Shown here: positions 1 through 7,414 of the stretch, piece after piece
Numbering within the stretch: the stretch's first letter is position 1
Layout: each line of letters begins with the position of its first letter
Source: Roseburia sp. CAG:309
GTDB lineage: Bacteria; Bacillota; Clostridia; Lachnospirales; Lachnospiraceae
Direction: 5' to 3'
Assembly (NCBI GenBank): GCA_000434115.1
Contig: FR894081.1
Coordinates: 35,448-44,581 of the forward strand
Length of the DNA: 9,134 nucleotides
The notes under the pieces: model-generated
The model's input: only the letters and a program-made list of their open reading frames with translations
Told to the model about the DNA's origin: nothing
Databases searched by the model: none
Made by a program: the position numbers and the translations under genes

Positions 1-545
1 AAAACTTCCATAAACACGTCAACTTCCGGAAGTTTCATCTGTTTCAGCGATTCCAGAATCGTTTCATATGCCGTGGAAAACTCCGAATTACCTGCCTTTT
101 TTTCTTCAATACACTTGATCAACGCAGATAATTTATCCGCTCCCTTCACAAGCCGCCATAATGCTTCTTCCCCGGATTGTTCCAGAAAAATTTCACGATA
201 ATATGGCTGCATATAATCCGGCAGCTGGTTTAACAGGGTAACGCTTGCCACACGTTCCACCTTTTTATATGCCTTTTGAATCTCTTCATCATAGTATTTT
301 ACCGGTGTAGGCATGTCCCCGGTAATGATTTCATTGGCATCATGATATAACCCCATTAATGTGATTTTTCCAAGGTCAATGTCTTTTCCGAATTTTTCCT
401 TTGCAATGATTCCCAGCGCATGAGCGATCATTGCCACTTCGAGAGAATGTTCACTAATATTTTCTTTAACAGAATTTCTCATAAGTGCCCATCTCTCAAT
501 GTATTTCATTCTTGCCATCATAGCAAAAAAAGGGTATTCTTTCAT
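1..545 (-). CDS. yfbR: YfbR-type HD-domain 5'-deoxynucleotidase (3' end outside window)
   Basis: Only the first 181 residues are in the window, and the C-terminus runs off the left edge. The E. coli enzyme has about 199 residues, so only a short tail is missing. The family removes phosphate from deoxyribonucleoside 5'-monophosphates in the cytoplasm using a divalent metal. The HD-type ligands are all visible: H33 (in SEHS), H68-D69 (in YHDANE) and D137 (in GADKLS). The substrate-site pair R18-W19 and the block GDMPTPVKYY at about 76-85 are also present and match YfbR closely. The start is the ATG at 545-543, which overlaps the uvrA stop as ATGA, with AAAGGAAAG just upstream inside uvrA. This points to translational coupling and to expression as the third gene of the uvrB-uvrA operon, where it could adjust dNMP pools during repair (inference). 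Identification is strong; the substrate is by family. Confidence 0.93.
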   Translation of the reverse strand, partial: MKEYPFFAMMARMKYIERWALMRNSVKENISEHSLEVAMIAHALGIIAKEKFGKDIDLGKITLMGLYHDANEIITGDMPTPVKYYDEEIQKAYKKVERVASVTLLNQLPDYMQPYYREIFLEQSGEEALWRLVKGADKLSALIKCIEEKKAGNSEFSTAYETILESLKQMKLPEVDVFMEV

Positions 546-3388
546 TTTTTCTTTCCTTTCTGTGGCAGCATCTTACGGATATACTCCCCGGTATAAGATC
601 CTTCCGTCTCTGCTACTTTCTCCGGTGTTCCTTTTGCAATCACGGTTCCACCTTTTTCGCCACCTTCCGGCCCGATATCAATGATATAATCTGCCGTCTT
701 TATCACATCCAGATTATGCTCAATAACGACTACGGTATTTCCTCCATCGGTAAGACGCTGCAAAATCTCGATCAGCTTATGAACATCTGCAAAATGAAGT
801 CCCGTTGTCGGTTCGTCTAAAATGTAAATGGTTTTTCCTGTACTCCGTTTGCTAAGTTCTGTTGCAAGTTTGATACGCTGCGCTTCTCCACCGGATAAGG
901 TTGTTGATGGCTGTCCTAATTTTACATAAGACAATCCGACATCATACATGGTCTGTATCTTGCGATGGATAGACGGAATATTTTTGAAAAAGTCAAGTGC
1001 TTCTTCAACGGTCATATCCAGCACATCATAGATACTTTTTCCTTTGTATAATACATCCAGTGTTTCTCGATTGTAACGTTTGCCGTGACACACCTCACAA
1101 GGGACATACACATCCGGCAAAAAGTTCATTTCAATCTTTAAGATTCCATCTCCACGGCATGCTTCGCACCGACCGCCCTTGACATTAAAACTGAATCTTC
1201 CTTTTTTATAACCACGAGCTTTGGCATCCGGTGTCGCAGCAAACAGATCGCGGATCATGTCAAACACACCGGTATACGTTGCCGGATTTGATCTCGGCGT
1301 ACGTCCGATCGGTGACTGATCGATATTAATGACCTTATCTAACTGCTCCATCCCTTTGATCTCTTTTACTTTTCCCGGAATACACCGAGCACGGTTCAAT
1401 GTCTTTGCCAGAGTCTTATATAAGATCTCGTTTACCAGAGAACTCTTTCCGGATCCTGACACACCGGTCACGCAGGTAAATACACCAAGTGGTATATCTA
1501 CATTTACATTTTTTAAATTATTTTCTTTGGCTCCGATCACCTTTAAATATCCGGTTGGCTTACGCCGCTTCTCAGGCACAGGGATCACGATACGATGACT
1601 GAGATAAGCACCTGTCACCGACTCTTCACAATTCATAATGTCTTTTGCAGTACCTGCTGCGACCACTTTACCTCCATGTTCTCCTGCTCCCGGACCGATA
1701 TCTACTACATAATCCGCCGCCAGCATCGTATCTTCGTCATGTTCTACCACAATCAACGTATTTCCAAGATCTTTTAAATGCTGCAGCGTTTTTATCAGTT
1801 TATCATTGTCCCTCTGATGAAGTCCAATACTTGGTTCATCCAGAATATAGGCAACTCCTACCAGACCGGATCCAATCTGGGTTGCCAGACGGATACGCTG
1901 AGCTTCTCCACCGGACAGAGATGACGTTGCACGGGATAACGATAAGTATTCCAGCCCCACATCCAAAAGGAAGCCAAGTCGTGATTTGATCTCACGCAAA
2001 ATCAGCTTACCAATCTGAAGCTGCGTCGGTGTCAACTCCAGACCATCTACAAATTTCTTTAAATCCCCGATCGAAAGATCGCAGATCTCCGCAATGTTCC
2101 GATCTCCTACCGTTACCGCAAGCGATTCTTTTTTCAGCCTTCTTCCTCCACACTCCGAACATGGGGTAATGCGCATAAATGTCTCATATTCCTGCTTTGT
2201 CGTATCGGATGCTGTCTCACGGTAGCGCCGCTCAACATTTTTTATTAAACCTTCGAATTCAATACTGTATACACCACGTCCACGCTGTCCCACATAGTGA
2301 ACATCTACCTTTTCTCCCTTTGTTCCATAAAGAATGATATCCCGGATTTTCTGCGGATAATCCTGAAATGGTGTAGAAAGATCAAATTTGTATTTTTTTG
2401 CCAATGCTTCCATCGTCGCTCTGGTAAAACTTCCCTCATTTGTCACAGACTGCCAACCCATCACCGCAATGGCTCCATCATCAATGCTCAGCGACGGATC
2501 CGGAATCATAAGTTCCGGCGCAAACTCCATCTTATAGCCGATTCCGTGACAGACCGGGCAGGCTCCAAACGGATTGTTAAAGGAAAAACTTCTCGGTTCA
2601 ATCTCATCAATACTGATCCCACAGTCCGGGCAGGAAAAACTCTGGCTGAAATTAATCGGTTCTCCATCGATCACATCTACCACAAGCAGCCCCCCTGAAA
2701 GCTGCATCACGCTTTCAATGGATTCTGCCATACGTTTCTCAATTCCCTCACGAATGGCAAGACGGTCTACCACAATCTCAATATTGTGCTTTTTATTCTT
2801 TTCAAGCGAAATTTCTTCCGACAGATCGTACATATTTCCATCTACGATAACACGTACATATCCACTCTTTTTTGCACGTTCGAACACTTTGGCATGCTCT
2901 CCCTTTCGTCCGCGGACAACCGGTGCCAAAAGCTGTATTTTTGTACGTTCCGGCAAACTCATGATCTCATCGACCATCTGGTCTACCGTCTGCCGCTTAA
3001 TTTCTTTTCCACATTTTGGACAATGTGGTATGCCGATACGCGCATATAATAAACGAAAATAATCATAAATCTCGGTTACGGTTCCTACGGTAGATCGTGG
3101 GTTGCGGTTTGTCGTTTTCTGATCGATCGATATCGCAGGAGGAAGTCCTGAAATGCTCTCTACATTTGGTTTCTCCATCTGTCCCAAAAACATTCTCGCA
3201 TACGAGGACAAAGATTCCATATAACGGCGCTGCCCTTCTGCATAAATCGTATCAAATGCAAGCGATGATTTTCCGGAGCCGCTTAATCCCGTCAATACCA
3301 CAAACTCATCGCGAGGAATATCCAGGTCAATGCCTTTTAAATTATGCTCTTTTGCACCTCGTATCTGTATGATTCTTTTCTTTTCCAT
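542..3388 (-). CDS. uvrA: UvrA, excinuclease ABC subunit A
   Basis: UvrA is the ATP-dependent damage sensor of nucleotide excision repair. It dimerises, scans DNA in the cytoplasm and loads UvrB at lesions. The 948-residue length is normal and both ABC modules are complete. Module I has Walker A GLSGSGKS (34-41), signature LSGGEAQ (491-497), Walker B with ILDEPS (515-520) and switch H550. Module II has Walker A GVSGSGKS (642-649), LSGGEAQ (831-837), ILDEPT (856-861) and H891. Zinc modules show CPDC/CPVC (253-256, 277-280) and CEAC/CEVC (741-744, 764-767), plus CPKC (123-126) and CSEC (410-413). The start ATG is 1 nt after the uvrB stop, with AGGAG at 3403-3399 inside the end of uvrB. The stop overlaps the yfbR start. 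No defect is seen. Confidence 0.99.
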   Translation of the reverse strand: MEKKRIIQIRGAKEHNLKGIDLDIPRDEFVVLTGLSGSGKSSLAFDTIYAEGQRRYMESLSSYARMFLGQMEKPNVESISGLPPAISIDQKTTNRNPRSTVGTVTEIYDYFRLLYARIGIPHCPKCGKEIKRQTVDQMVDEIMSLPERTKIQLLAPVVRGRKGEHAKVFERAKKSGYVRVIVDGNMYDLSEEISLEKNKKHNIEIVVDRLAIREGIEKRMAESIESVMQLSGGLLVVDVIDGEPINFSQSFSCPDCGISIDEIEPRSFSFNNPFGACPVCHGIGYKMEFAPELMIPDPSLSIDDGAIAVMGWQSVTNEGSFTRATMEALAKKYKFDLSTPFQDYPQKIRDIILYGTKGEKVDVHYVGQRGRGVYSIEFEGLIKNVERRYRETASDTTKQEYETFMRITPCSECGGRRLKKESLAVTVGDRNIAEICDLSIGDLKKFVDGLELTPTQLQIGKLILREIKSRLGFLLDVGLEYLSLSRATSSLSGGEAQRIRLATQIGSGLVGVAYILDEPSIGLHQRDNDKLIKTLQHLKDLGNTLIVVEHDEDTMLAADYVVDIGPGAGEHGGKVVAAGTAKDIMNCEESVTGAYLSHRIVIPVPEKRRKPTGYLKVIGAKENNLKNVNVDIPLGVFTCVTGVSGSGKSSLVNEILYKTLAKTLNRARCIPGKVKEIKGMEQLDKVINIDQSPIGRTPRSNPATYTGVFDMIRDLFAATPDAKARGYKKGRFSFNVKGGRCEACRGDGILKIEMNFLPDVYVPCEVCHGKRYNRETLDVLYKGKSIYDVLDMTVEEALDFFKNIPSIHRKIQTMYDVGLSYVKLGQPSTTLSGGEAQRIKLATELSKRSTGKTIYILDEPTTGLHFADVHKLIEILQRLTDGGNTVVVIEHNLDVIKTADYIIDIGPEGGEKGGTVIAKGTPEKVAETEGSYTGEYIRKMLPQKGKKK

Positions 3389-3389
3389 T

Positions 3390-5375
3390 TTATTCCATCT
3401 CCTGCAATATCTTTTTCATTTTTATCATCTGGTCACGAAGCGATGCCGCCAGCTCAAAATTAAGCTCTGCCGCCGCCTGATTCATTTTCTTCATGATCTT
3501 CGCAATCTGCTTCTGCAATTCTTCCTCTGACATGTATTCCGGATCTTTCTGCAATTCTTCCATTCCGGCATCTGCTTTGGAAGAAATACGGATCAGTTCT
3601 CTGACCGCCTTCTTAATCGTCTGCGGTGTGATACCATGTTCTTTATTATAGGCATCCTGAATTTTACGACGGCGTTCCGTCTCCGTGATAGCCTTATCCA
3701 TTGATTCCGTCCGCTTGTCTGCGTACATGATCACCCTGCCCTCGGCATTTCTGGCTGCACGCCCAATCGTCTGTATCAAAGAAGTTTCGGAACGAAGGAA
3801 TCCTTCTTTGTCAGCATCAAGGATCGCCACAAGACTTACTTCCGGTATATCCAGTCCTTCCCTCAGCAGGTTAATCCCTACCAGTACATCAAACACATCC
3901 AGCCGCATATCACGGATAATCTCACTTCTTTCCAGCGTATCAATATCAGAATGCAGATATTTTACCCGGACACCAACCTCTTTGTAATAATCTGTCAGAT
4001 CTTCCGCCATACGTTTTGTAAGTGTCGTCACCAAAACTTTTCCCTTTTTCTTCGTTACCGCCTTGATTTCTTTCAGCAGATCGTCTACCTGTCCCGCTAC
4101 GGGCCGAACGATAACTTCCGGATCCAGAAGACCGGTAGGCCGGAGAATCTGCTCCGTACGCATCAACTCATGGCTTTCTTCATATTCGGATGGCGTAGCT
4201 GAAACAAACATCATCTGATTGATATGACTCTCAAACTCTTCAAAATTCAATGGGCGGTTACTCTTCGCCGATGGCAGGCGGAATCCATAATCCACAAGCG
4301 TTGTTTTACGAGACTGATCGCCGGCATACATTCCCCGTATCTGTGGGATCGTAATATGAGACTCATCTACCATGATCAGAAAATCATCCGGAAAATAGTC
4401 CAAAAGTGTATGTGGCATCTCTCCCTCCTGCATACCATTTAAGTGCATCGAATAATTTTCGATACCGGAACAAAATCCCGTCTCACGCAGCATCTCAATA
4501 TCAAAATGGGTTCGTTCTGAGATTCGCTGGGCTTCAATCAATTTATCTTCACTTTTAAAATATTTCACACGTTCTTTCAATTCCTTCTCTATCCCCGTTA
4601 TCGCCTTTTCCATTTTATCCGGAGAAACAACATAGTGGGAAGCCGGAAATACAACCATATGCTCTAAATTATTCAACGGGGTTCCTGTCAGCACATCAAT
4701 TTCCTGAATGCGGTCTACTTCATCTCCAAAAAATTCTACCCGGATCGCCCGGTCCGTCGCTGATGCCGGGAAAATCTCAAGCACATCGCCACGTACCCGG
4801 AATGTGCCACGGTGAAAATCCATATCATTCCGTGTATACTGTATCTCAACCAGCCGCTCGATCACTTCATCCCGTTCACGGATCATACCGGGGCGAAGCG
4901 ATACTGTCATATTTTGGTAATCAATCGGACTTCCCAATCCATAGATACAGGAAACACTGGCAATAATAATGACATCTCTGCGCTCGGTCAATGCTGCCGT
5001 CGCGGAATGACGCAGTTTGTCAATTTCATCATTGATGGCGGAGTCCTTTTCGATATACGTATCCGTTGATGGCACATACGCTTCCGGCTGATAATAATCA
5101 TAATAGGAAACAAAATATTCTACTGCGTTTTCCGGGAAAAACTCTTTAAACTCACCATATAACTGAGCCGCCAGGGTCTTATTATGGGCAATAACCAAAG
5201 TAGGCTTGTTCATCTGCTCGATCACATTTGCCATTGTAAATGTCTTTCCGGAGCCGGTCACTCCAAGAAGTGTCTGAAACTGATTTCCTTCCTTAAAACC
5301 GTCCACAAGCGCTTTTATGGCTTCCGGCTGGTCGCCGGTCGGTTCATATTCAGAATGTAAAACAAAATGATCCAT
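3390..5375 (-). CDS. uvrB: UvrB, excinuclease ABC subunit B
   Basis: UvrB is the helicase-like subunit that UvrA loads onto damaged DNA. It verifies the lesion and recruits UvrC. Using the ATG at 5375 gives 661 residues, the usual length. Visible parts are Walker A GVTGSGKT (38-45), the beta-hairpin region rich in Tyr (about 91-125, starting YYDYYQPEAY), motif II DESH (337-340), and helicase motifs V and VI (about 501-543, with REGLDIP and QTIGRAARN). A C-terminal UVR motif at about 621-656 contacts UvrC. The open frame extends 16 codons further upstream to an ATG at 5423. I prefer 5375 because MDHFVLHSEY is the conserved N-terminus and GGAGGTG lies 11 nt before it. This is the first gene of the operon, under a LexA box and sigma-A promoter. 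It looks intact. Confidence 0.98.
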   Translation of the reverse strand: MDHFVLHSEYEPTGDQPEAIKALVDGFKEGNQFQTLLGVTGSGKTFTMANVIEQMNKPTLVIAHNKTLAAQLYGEFKEFFPENAVEYFVSYYDYYQPEAYVPSTDTYIEKDSAINDEIDKLRHSATAALTERRDVIIIASVSCIYGLGSPIDYQNMTVSLRPGMIRERDEVIERLVEIQYTRNDMDFHRGTFRVRGDVLEIFPASATDRAIRVEFFGDEVDRIQEIDVLTGTPLNNLEHMVVFPASHYVVSPDKMEKAITGIEKELKERVKYFKSEDKLIEAQRISERTHFDIEMLRETGFCSGIENYSMHLNGMQEGEMPHTLLDYFPDDFLIMVDESHITIPQIRGMYAGDQSRKTTLVDYGFRLPSAKSNRPLNFEEFESHINQMMFVSATPSEYEESHELMRTEQILRPTGLLDPEVIVRPVAGQVDDLLKEIKAVTKKKGKVLVTTLTKRMAEDLTDYYKEVGVRVKYLHSDIDTLERSEIIRDMRLDVFDVLVGINLLREGLDIPEVSLVAILDADKEGFLRSETSLIQTIGRAARNAEGRVIMYADKRTESMDKAITETERRRKIQDAYNKEHGITPQTIKKAVRELIRISSKADAGMEELQKDPEYMSEEELQKQIAKIMKKMNQAAAELNFELAASLRDQMIKMKKILQEME

Positions 5376-5386
5376 AATTATCGAAA

Positions 5387-5393
5387 CACCTCC
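5387..5393 (-). promoter_or_regulatory. Ribosome binding site deciding the uvrB start
   Basis: GGAGGTG on the minus strand, 11 nt before the ATG at 5375. The site lies inside the upstream extension of the open frame, so it supports the internal ATG rather than the one at 5423. The ATG at 5423 lies in the AT-rich leader with no comparable site before it. Confidence 0.8.
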
Positions 5394-5434
5394 ATCTATG
5401 CTTATCTTCACACGATTAATCACAAAATATACTC

Positions 5435-5482
5435 AAAAAAATAAAACTCATCGTGTGCTTAGTATAACACAATGAGTTTTAT
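5435..5482 (-). terminator. Probable terminator of the RCC1-like gene, overlapping the uvrB promoter
   Basis: The arms are 5441-5456 and 5467-5482: 11 bp perfect (ATAAAACTCAT/ATGAGTTTTAT), one mismatch, then 4 bp (GTGT/ACAC), with a 10-nt loop. Read on the minus strand, the second arm runs straight into a T-rich tract down to 5435, as expected for a Rho-independent terminator of a transcript arriving from the gene ending at 5612. The stem is AT-rich, so it may be only moderately efficient. Because the uvrB start falls in the distal arm, operon transcripts cannot form the full hairpin. An operator role for this palindrome is the main alternative. Confidence 0.65.
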
Positions 5483-5489
5483 AATGCAA
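5461..5489 (-). promoter_or_regulatory. Sigma-A promoter of the uvrB-uvrA-yfbR operon
   Basis: Minus strand: -35 TTGCAT (5489-5484), a spacer of exactly 17 nt, and -10 TATACT (5466-5461). Both hexamers are close to consensus. Transcription should start near 5453-5456, leaving a leader of about 80 nt before the uvrB ATG. The -10 box lies in the loop of the inverted repeat at 5441-5482, and the expected start falls in that repeat's promoter-distal arm. Start-site position is predicted, not measured. Confidence 0.85.
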
Positions 5490-5496
5490 CAAAAAT

Positions 5497-5520
5497 ATGA
5501 ACATTTGTTCGTTTTTCCTT
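5497..5520 (-). repeat. 24-nt direct repeat, copy 1 (contains LexA box)
   Basis: On the plus strand it reads ATGAACATTTGTTCG followed by TTTTTCCTT. It matches the stretch at 6986-7009 at 21 of 24 positions, in the same orientation and without gaps. The two copies flank the RCC1-like gene, and each precedes a minus-strand gene (uvrB here). Two of the three mismatches fall in the outer bases of the LexA half-sites. Confidence 0.6.
5498..5511. promoter_or_regulatory. LexA (SOS) box upstream of uvrB
   Basis: The sequence tGAAC-ATTT-GTTCg is a perfect match to the Firmicute LexA operator GAAC-N4-GTTC, with both half-sites intact (5499-5502 and 5507-5510). It lies about 10 bp upstream of the -35 box of the uvrB promoter. 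uvrB is a classic LexA-regulated gene in Gram-positive bacteria, so the likely effect is repression of the operon until DNA damage triggers LexA cleavage. The site is seen directly; LexA binding is inferred. Confidence 0.87.
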
Positions 5521-5611
5521 GAACTGTCTCCCAAAACTCCCCTTGTAATCTCATTCATAAGCGTAATTTTGCTAAAATCAAAATAATTATATGTATAGGT
5601 AGTCTTTCTTT

Positions 5612-6952
5612 TTACTCCCCTCCGATTTTTTTTTCAAATGCTGCAGACCACTTCATTGGAGTACGGTTTAATCGTAAGGTCCATGTTTTTCCATTTGCCC
5701 ACTGGTAGAATGGACGATAACACGACACTTTACCGCTCCAATACAATTTATTTTTTCTCGTCAACAGATATGTGTTTGCTCCTCCGCCTGCATCTATTGC
5801 GCCACCTGAATATACATGTTTTATATTCTTCATTAACTTAACAGGTTTTGTATACCATAACTTTGCATTCTTTTCTGAAAATACTTTTACATAGTTTTTC
5901 CCGCCAAGACCATACGCGGTGTGATCCGCCTTCAATATTAACATATGACAGTAATCTTTACTTCCATTTATCGTAAATTCCTTTACACTTCCAGTTATTT
6001 TAGTCGGCTTTGCTGAACATTTTCCTGTTCCTTTTTCCATCTCCCTTCCCCATATCCAAAGAGACTTGTCTTTTTTTAAGATTGCTACCCTGTCTTCACA
6101 CACGCCTATTCTTTCTACGTTTCCGGGAATTATCTGCACAAAATTTTCCACATAATCTGTTTTTGGTTTTAAGAGCATCTTATGTTTATTTTTTCCCATT
6201 CCCCAGACACTTCCATCCTTTAACAGTGCAAACATACAATAGTCCGTTCCCTTTTCCGCCTCAGAAACAACTACCTCTTTTATCTGGTTTCCTTTTCCCT
6301 GCATAAATGTTTTTACCTGCTCACTGCGTTCCCAACATTGCATAGATTGTTTCCCATCCCAACCGGTCATATACAACGCATTATCTTTCACATATGCGAA
6401 CACCCCATTACTGCTCCAACATTTTTTTACCCCCTCCAAAACCTTCTCATTTTTCCAAACTTTCTCGTCTGCACGACATTCCTTTTGTGAATGATGTTTC
6501 CAAAATGTATCACATTTTCCATAACCCGTGTAAAAAACATTCCCACTTGCATCTTTCAGAAATATCTCCTGACAATAATTAGGAAATAGTTCCTCCGCTT
6601 TTTTACTAATCAGGCTGCTCTTATAACATATATTCTTATTTCCTGTCCAATGTGAAAAATCAATTTCCCGAATCCCATCATTTTTGCGCAATATAAATAT
6701 TTTGTCATCCACATCATCTGTCCAGACCTTTGTCACGTCTTTGGCGACCAGCCCCCAATTCGTCCGATAAACATTCCACTGACGCTCATAATCGTAATAA
6801 TCCATATATTCATCCGCTGTTATTTTACAGTTAAATGCATCCCTTTCCGTCAGACAACGCTTTTTACTCTCCGCCGACACTTGAACTATGCTTACACATG
6901 TCAAACTGCTTATCAGCATCAAGATTATAACTACTCTTTTTTTTCGGTTCAT
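5612..6952 (-). CDS. Exported RCC1-like repeat protein (putative seven-bladed beta-propeller)
   Basis: 446 residues. The N-terminus is a Sec signal peptide: basic MNRKKR, hydrophobic 7-24, and probable signal peptidase I cleavage after VSA27. No membrane anchor, LPXTG or other wall-binding motif is seen, so the product is probably secreted. The mature part carries about seven repeats of the RCC1 type, a hydrophobic strand, then K-[DN]-x-x-[LV]-[YW]-x-x-G. They lie near residues 83, 130, 184, 240, 289, 336 and 394, spaced about 47-58 residues; the clearest is LLKDGSVWGMGKN (243-255). RCC1 folds are seven-bladed propellers that bind proteins or other ligands; no catalytic function can be assigned. 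The mature chain has 13 cysteines, unusual for a secreted protein. The start is supported by AGGAG at 6967-6963, 10 nt upstream. Lys and aromatic content is high, unlike the neighbours. Confidence 0.8.
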   Translation of the reverse strand: MNRKKRVVIILMLISSLTCVSIVQVSAESKKRCLTERDAFNCKITADEYMDYYDYERQWNVYRTNWGLVAKDVTKVWTDDVDDKIFILRKNDGIREIDFSHWTGNKNICYKSSLISKKAEELFPNYCQEIFLKDASGNVFYTGYGKCDTFWKHHSQKECRADEKVWKNEKVLEGVKKCWSSNGVFAYVKDNALYMTGWDGKQSMQCWERSEQVKTFMQGKGNQIKEVVVSEAEKGTDYCMFALLKDGSVWGMGKNKHKMLLKPKTDYVENFVQIIPGNVERIGVCEDRVAILKKDKSLWIWGREMEKGTGKCSAKPTKITGSVKEFTINGSKDYCHMLILKADHTAYGLGGKNYVKVFSEKNAKLWYTKPVKLMKNIKHVYSGGAIDAGGGANTYLLTRKNKLYWSGKVSCYRPFYQWANGKTWTLRLNRTPMKWSAAFEKKIGGE

Positions 6953-6985
6953 ATTTTTTCATCTCCTATTTATTTTTTGATAAAC

Positions 6986-7009
6986 ATAAACATTTGTTTG
7001 TTTTTCTTT
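6986..7009 (-). repeat. 24-nt direct repeat, copy 2 (degenerate LexA-like palindrome)
   Basis: Plus strand ATAAACATTTGTTTG followed by TTTTTCTTT, 21/24 identical to 5497-5520. The palindrome core AAACA-TT-TGTTT keeps the symmetry of the uvrB operator, but both outer half-site bases are changed (GAAC to AAAC, GTTC to GTTT). It lies 34-57 nt upstream of the RCC1-like start, where an operator would be expected. I cannot find a convincing -10/-35 pair around it. LexA binding is uncertain. Confidence 0.45.
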
Positions 7010-7015
7010 TTTTGC

Positions 7016-7411
7016 TCAATTTTCGCCTTGGTTCCAGTGTTTTAACTGCGGTACTACGGCTAACATATGTGCCCTTACCTGCTCCGGCGGCCAGTTTTCG
7101 TTTGACATATGCTCTACACAGAAATCAATCAATTCTTCCATGCTGGAATACTTGAATTCTCCGTCTGTATAGCACCATTTACAATAGGATTCGTTAAATT
7201 CTCCATCCGGTTCCTTACTAATTGTTGAATCCGGAACCTTTTCTCCACTTTCTTCTTTTTCTTCTAAAGCATCCAGATACGTTTCAAAATTATGATAATC
7301 ACACTTTCGAATTGACCACGGAATGATTTTTTCATTTGCCGCCGTCCATTCATCCATCATTTCATTTAATTGATGCCGGTATTTTGGTTCAAGTTTTACT
7401 AGTTTTAACAT
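7016..7411 (-). CDS. Chimeric ORF: GNAT N-terminus joined to zinc-ribbon C-terminus
   Basis: 131 residues made of two unrelated parts. Residues 1-63 (MLKLVKLEPKYRHQL..., with MMDEWTAANEKIIPWSIRK and ending VPDST) match, from memory, the start of predicted acetyltransferases of the COG3981 type. The acetyl-CoA-binding half (Q/R-x-x-G-x-G/A) is absent. Residues about 66-127 (DGEFNESYCKWCYTDGEF, MEELIDFCVEHM, VVPQLKHW) resemble the C-terminal part of the short putative zinc-ribbon family (Pfam Zn_ribbon_2). The first CxxC pair of that ribbon is missing and only C77/C80 remain. Neither half should work as its parent does, so this is probably an in-frame deletion product, though it is open and translatable. 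The start ATG is 3 nt after the Nudix-GNAT stop, with AAGGGG upstream, so it is co-transcribed. A new role is possible but not shown. Confidence 0.7.
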   Translation of the reverse strand: MLKLVKLEPKYRHQLNEMMDEWTAANEKIIPWSIRKCDYHNFETYLDALEEKEESGEKVPDSTISKEPDGEFNESYCKWCYTDGEFKYSSMEELIDFCVEHMSNENWPPEQVRAHMLAVVPQLKHWNQGEN

Positions 7412-7414
7412 AAT

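Larger units (their letters stand above)
5483..5611. other. Intergenic 3' region of the RCC1-like gene
   Basis: AT-rich non-coding stretch between the stop at 5612 and the terminator/promoter at 5482. Apart from the LexA box and the 24-nt repeat copy at 5497-5520, I see no open frame, RNA gene or strong hairpin here. Confidence 0.6.

Noticed and set aside
2574..3062. Plus-strand open frame of 162 codons inside uvrA
   Set aside because: It lies entirely antisense to a complete, conserved uvrA, has no ribosome binding site that I can see, and its translation is low-complexity Ser/Ile/Arg-rich. The other long plus-strand frames over uvrB, the RCC1-like gene and the Nudix-GNAT gene fail for the same reasons.
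5376..5423. Sixteen extra N-terminal codons for uvrB
   Set aside because: The conserved UvrB start and the GGAGGTG site both point to the ATG at 5375, and the extension is leader sequence.
5409..5482. Metabolite riboswitch in the uvrB leader
   Set aside because: The leader is only about 80 nt, AT-rich, and shows no conserved aptamer motif. The LexA box and terminator explain the visible structure.
6953..7015. Dedicated sigma-A promoter for the RCC1-like gene
   Set aside because: TTGAGC (7019-7014) could be a -35 box, but no fair -10 box lies 16-19 nt downstream. The gene may be read from upstream or from an atypical promoter.
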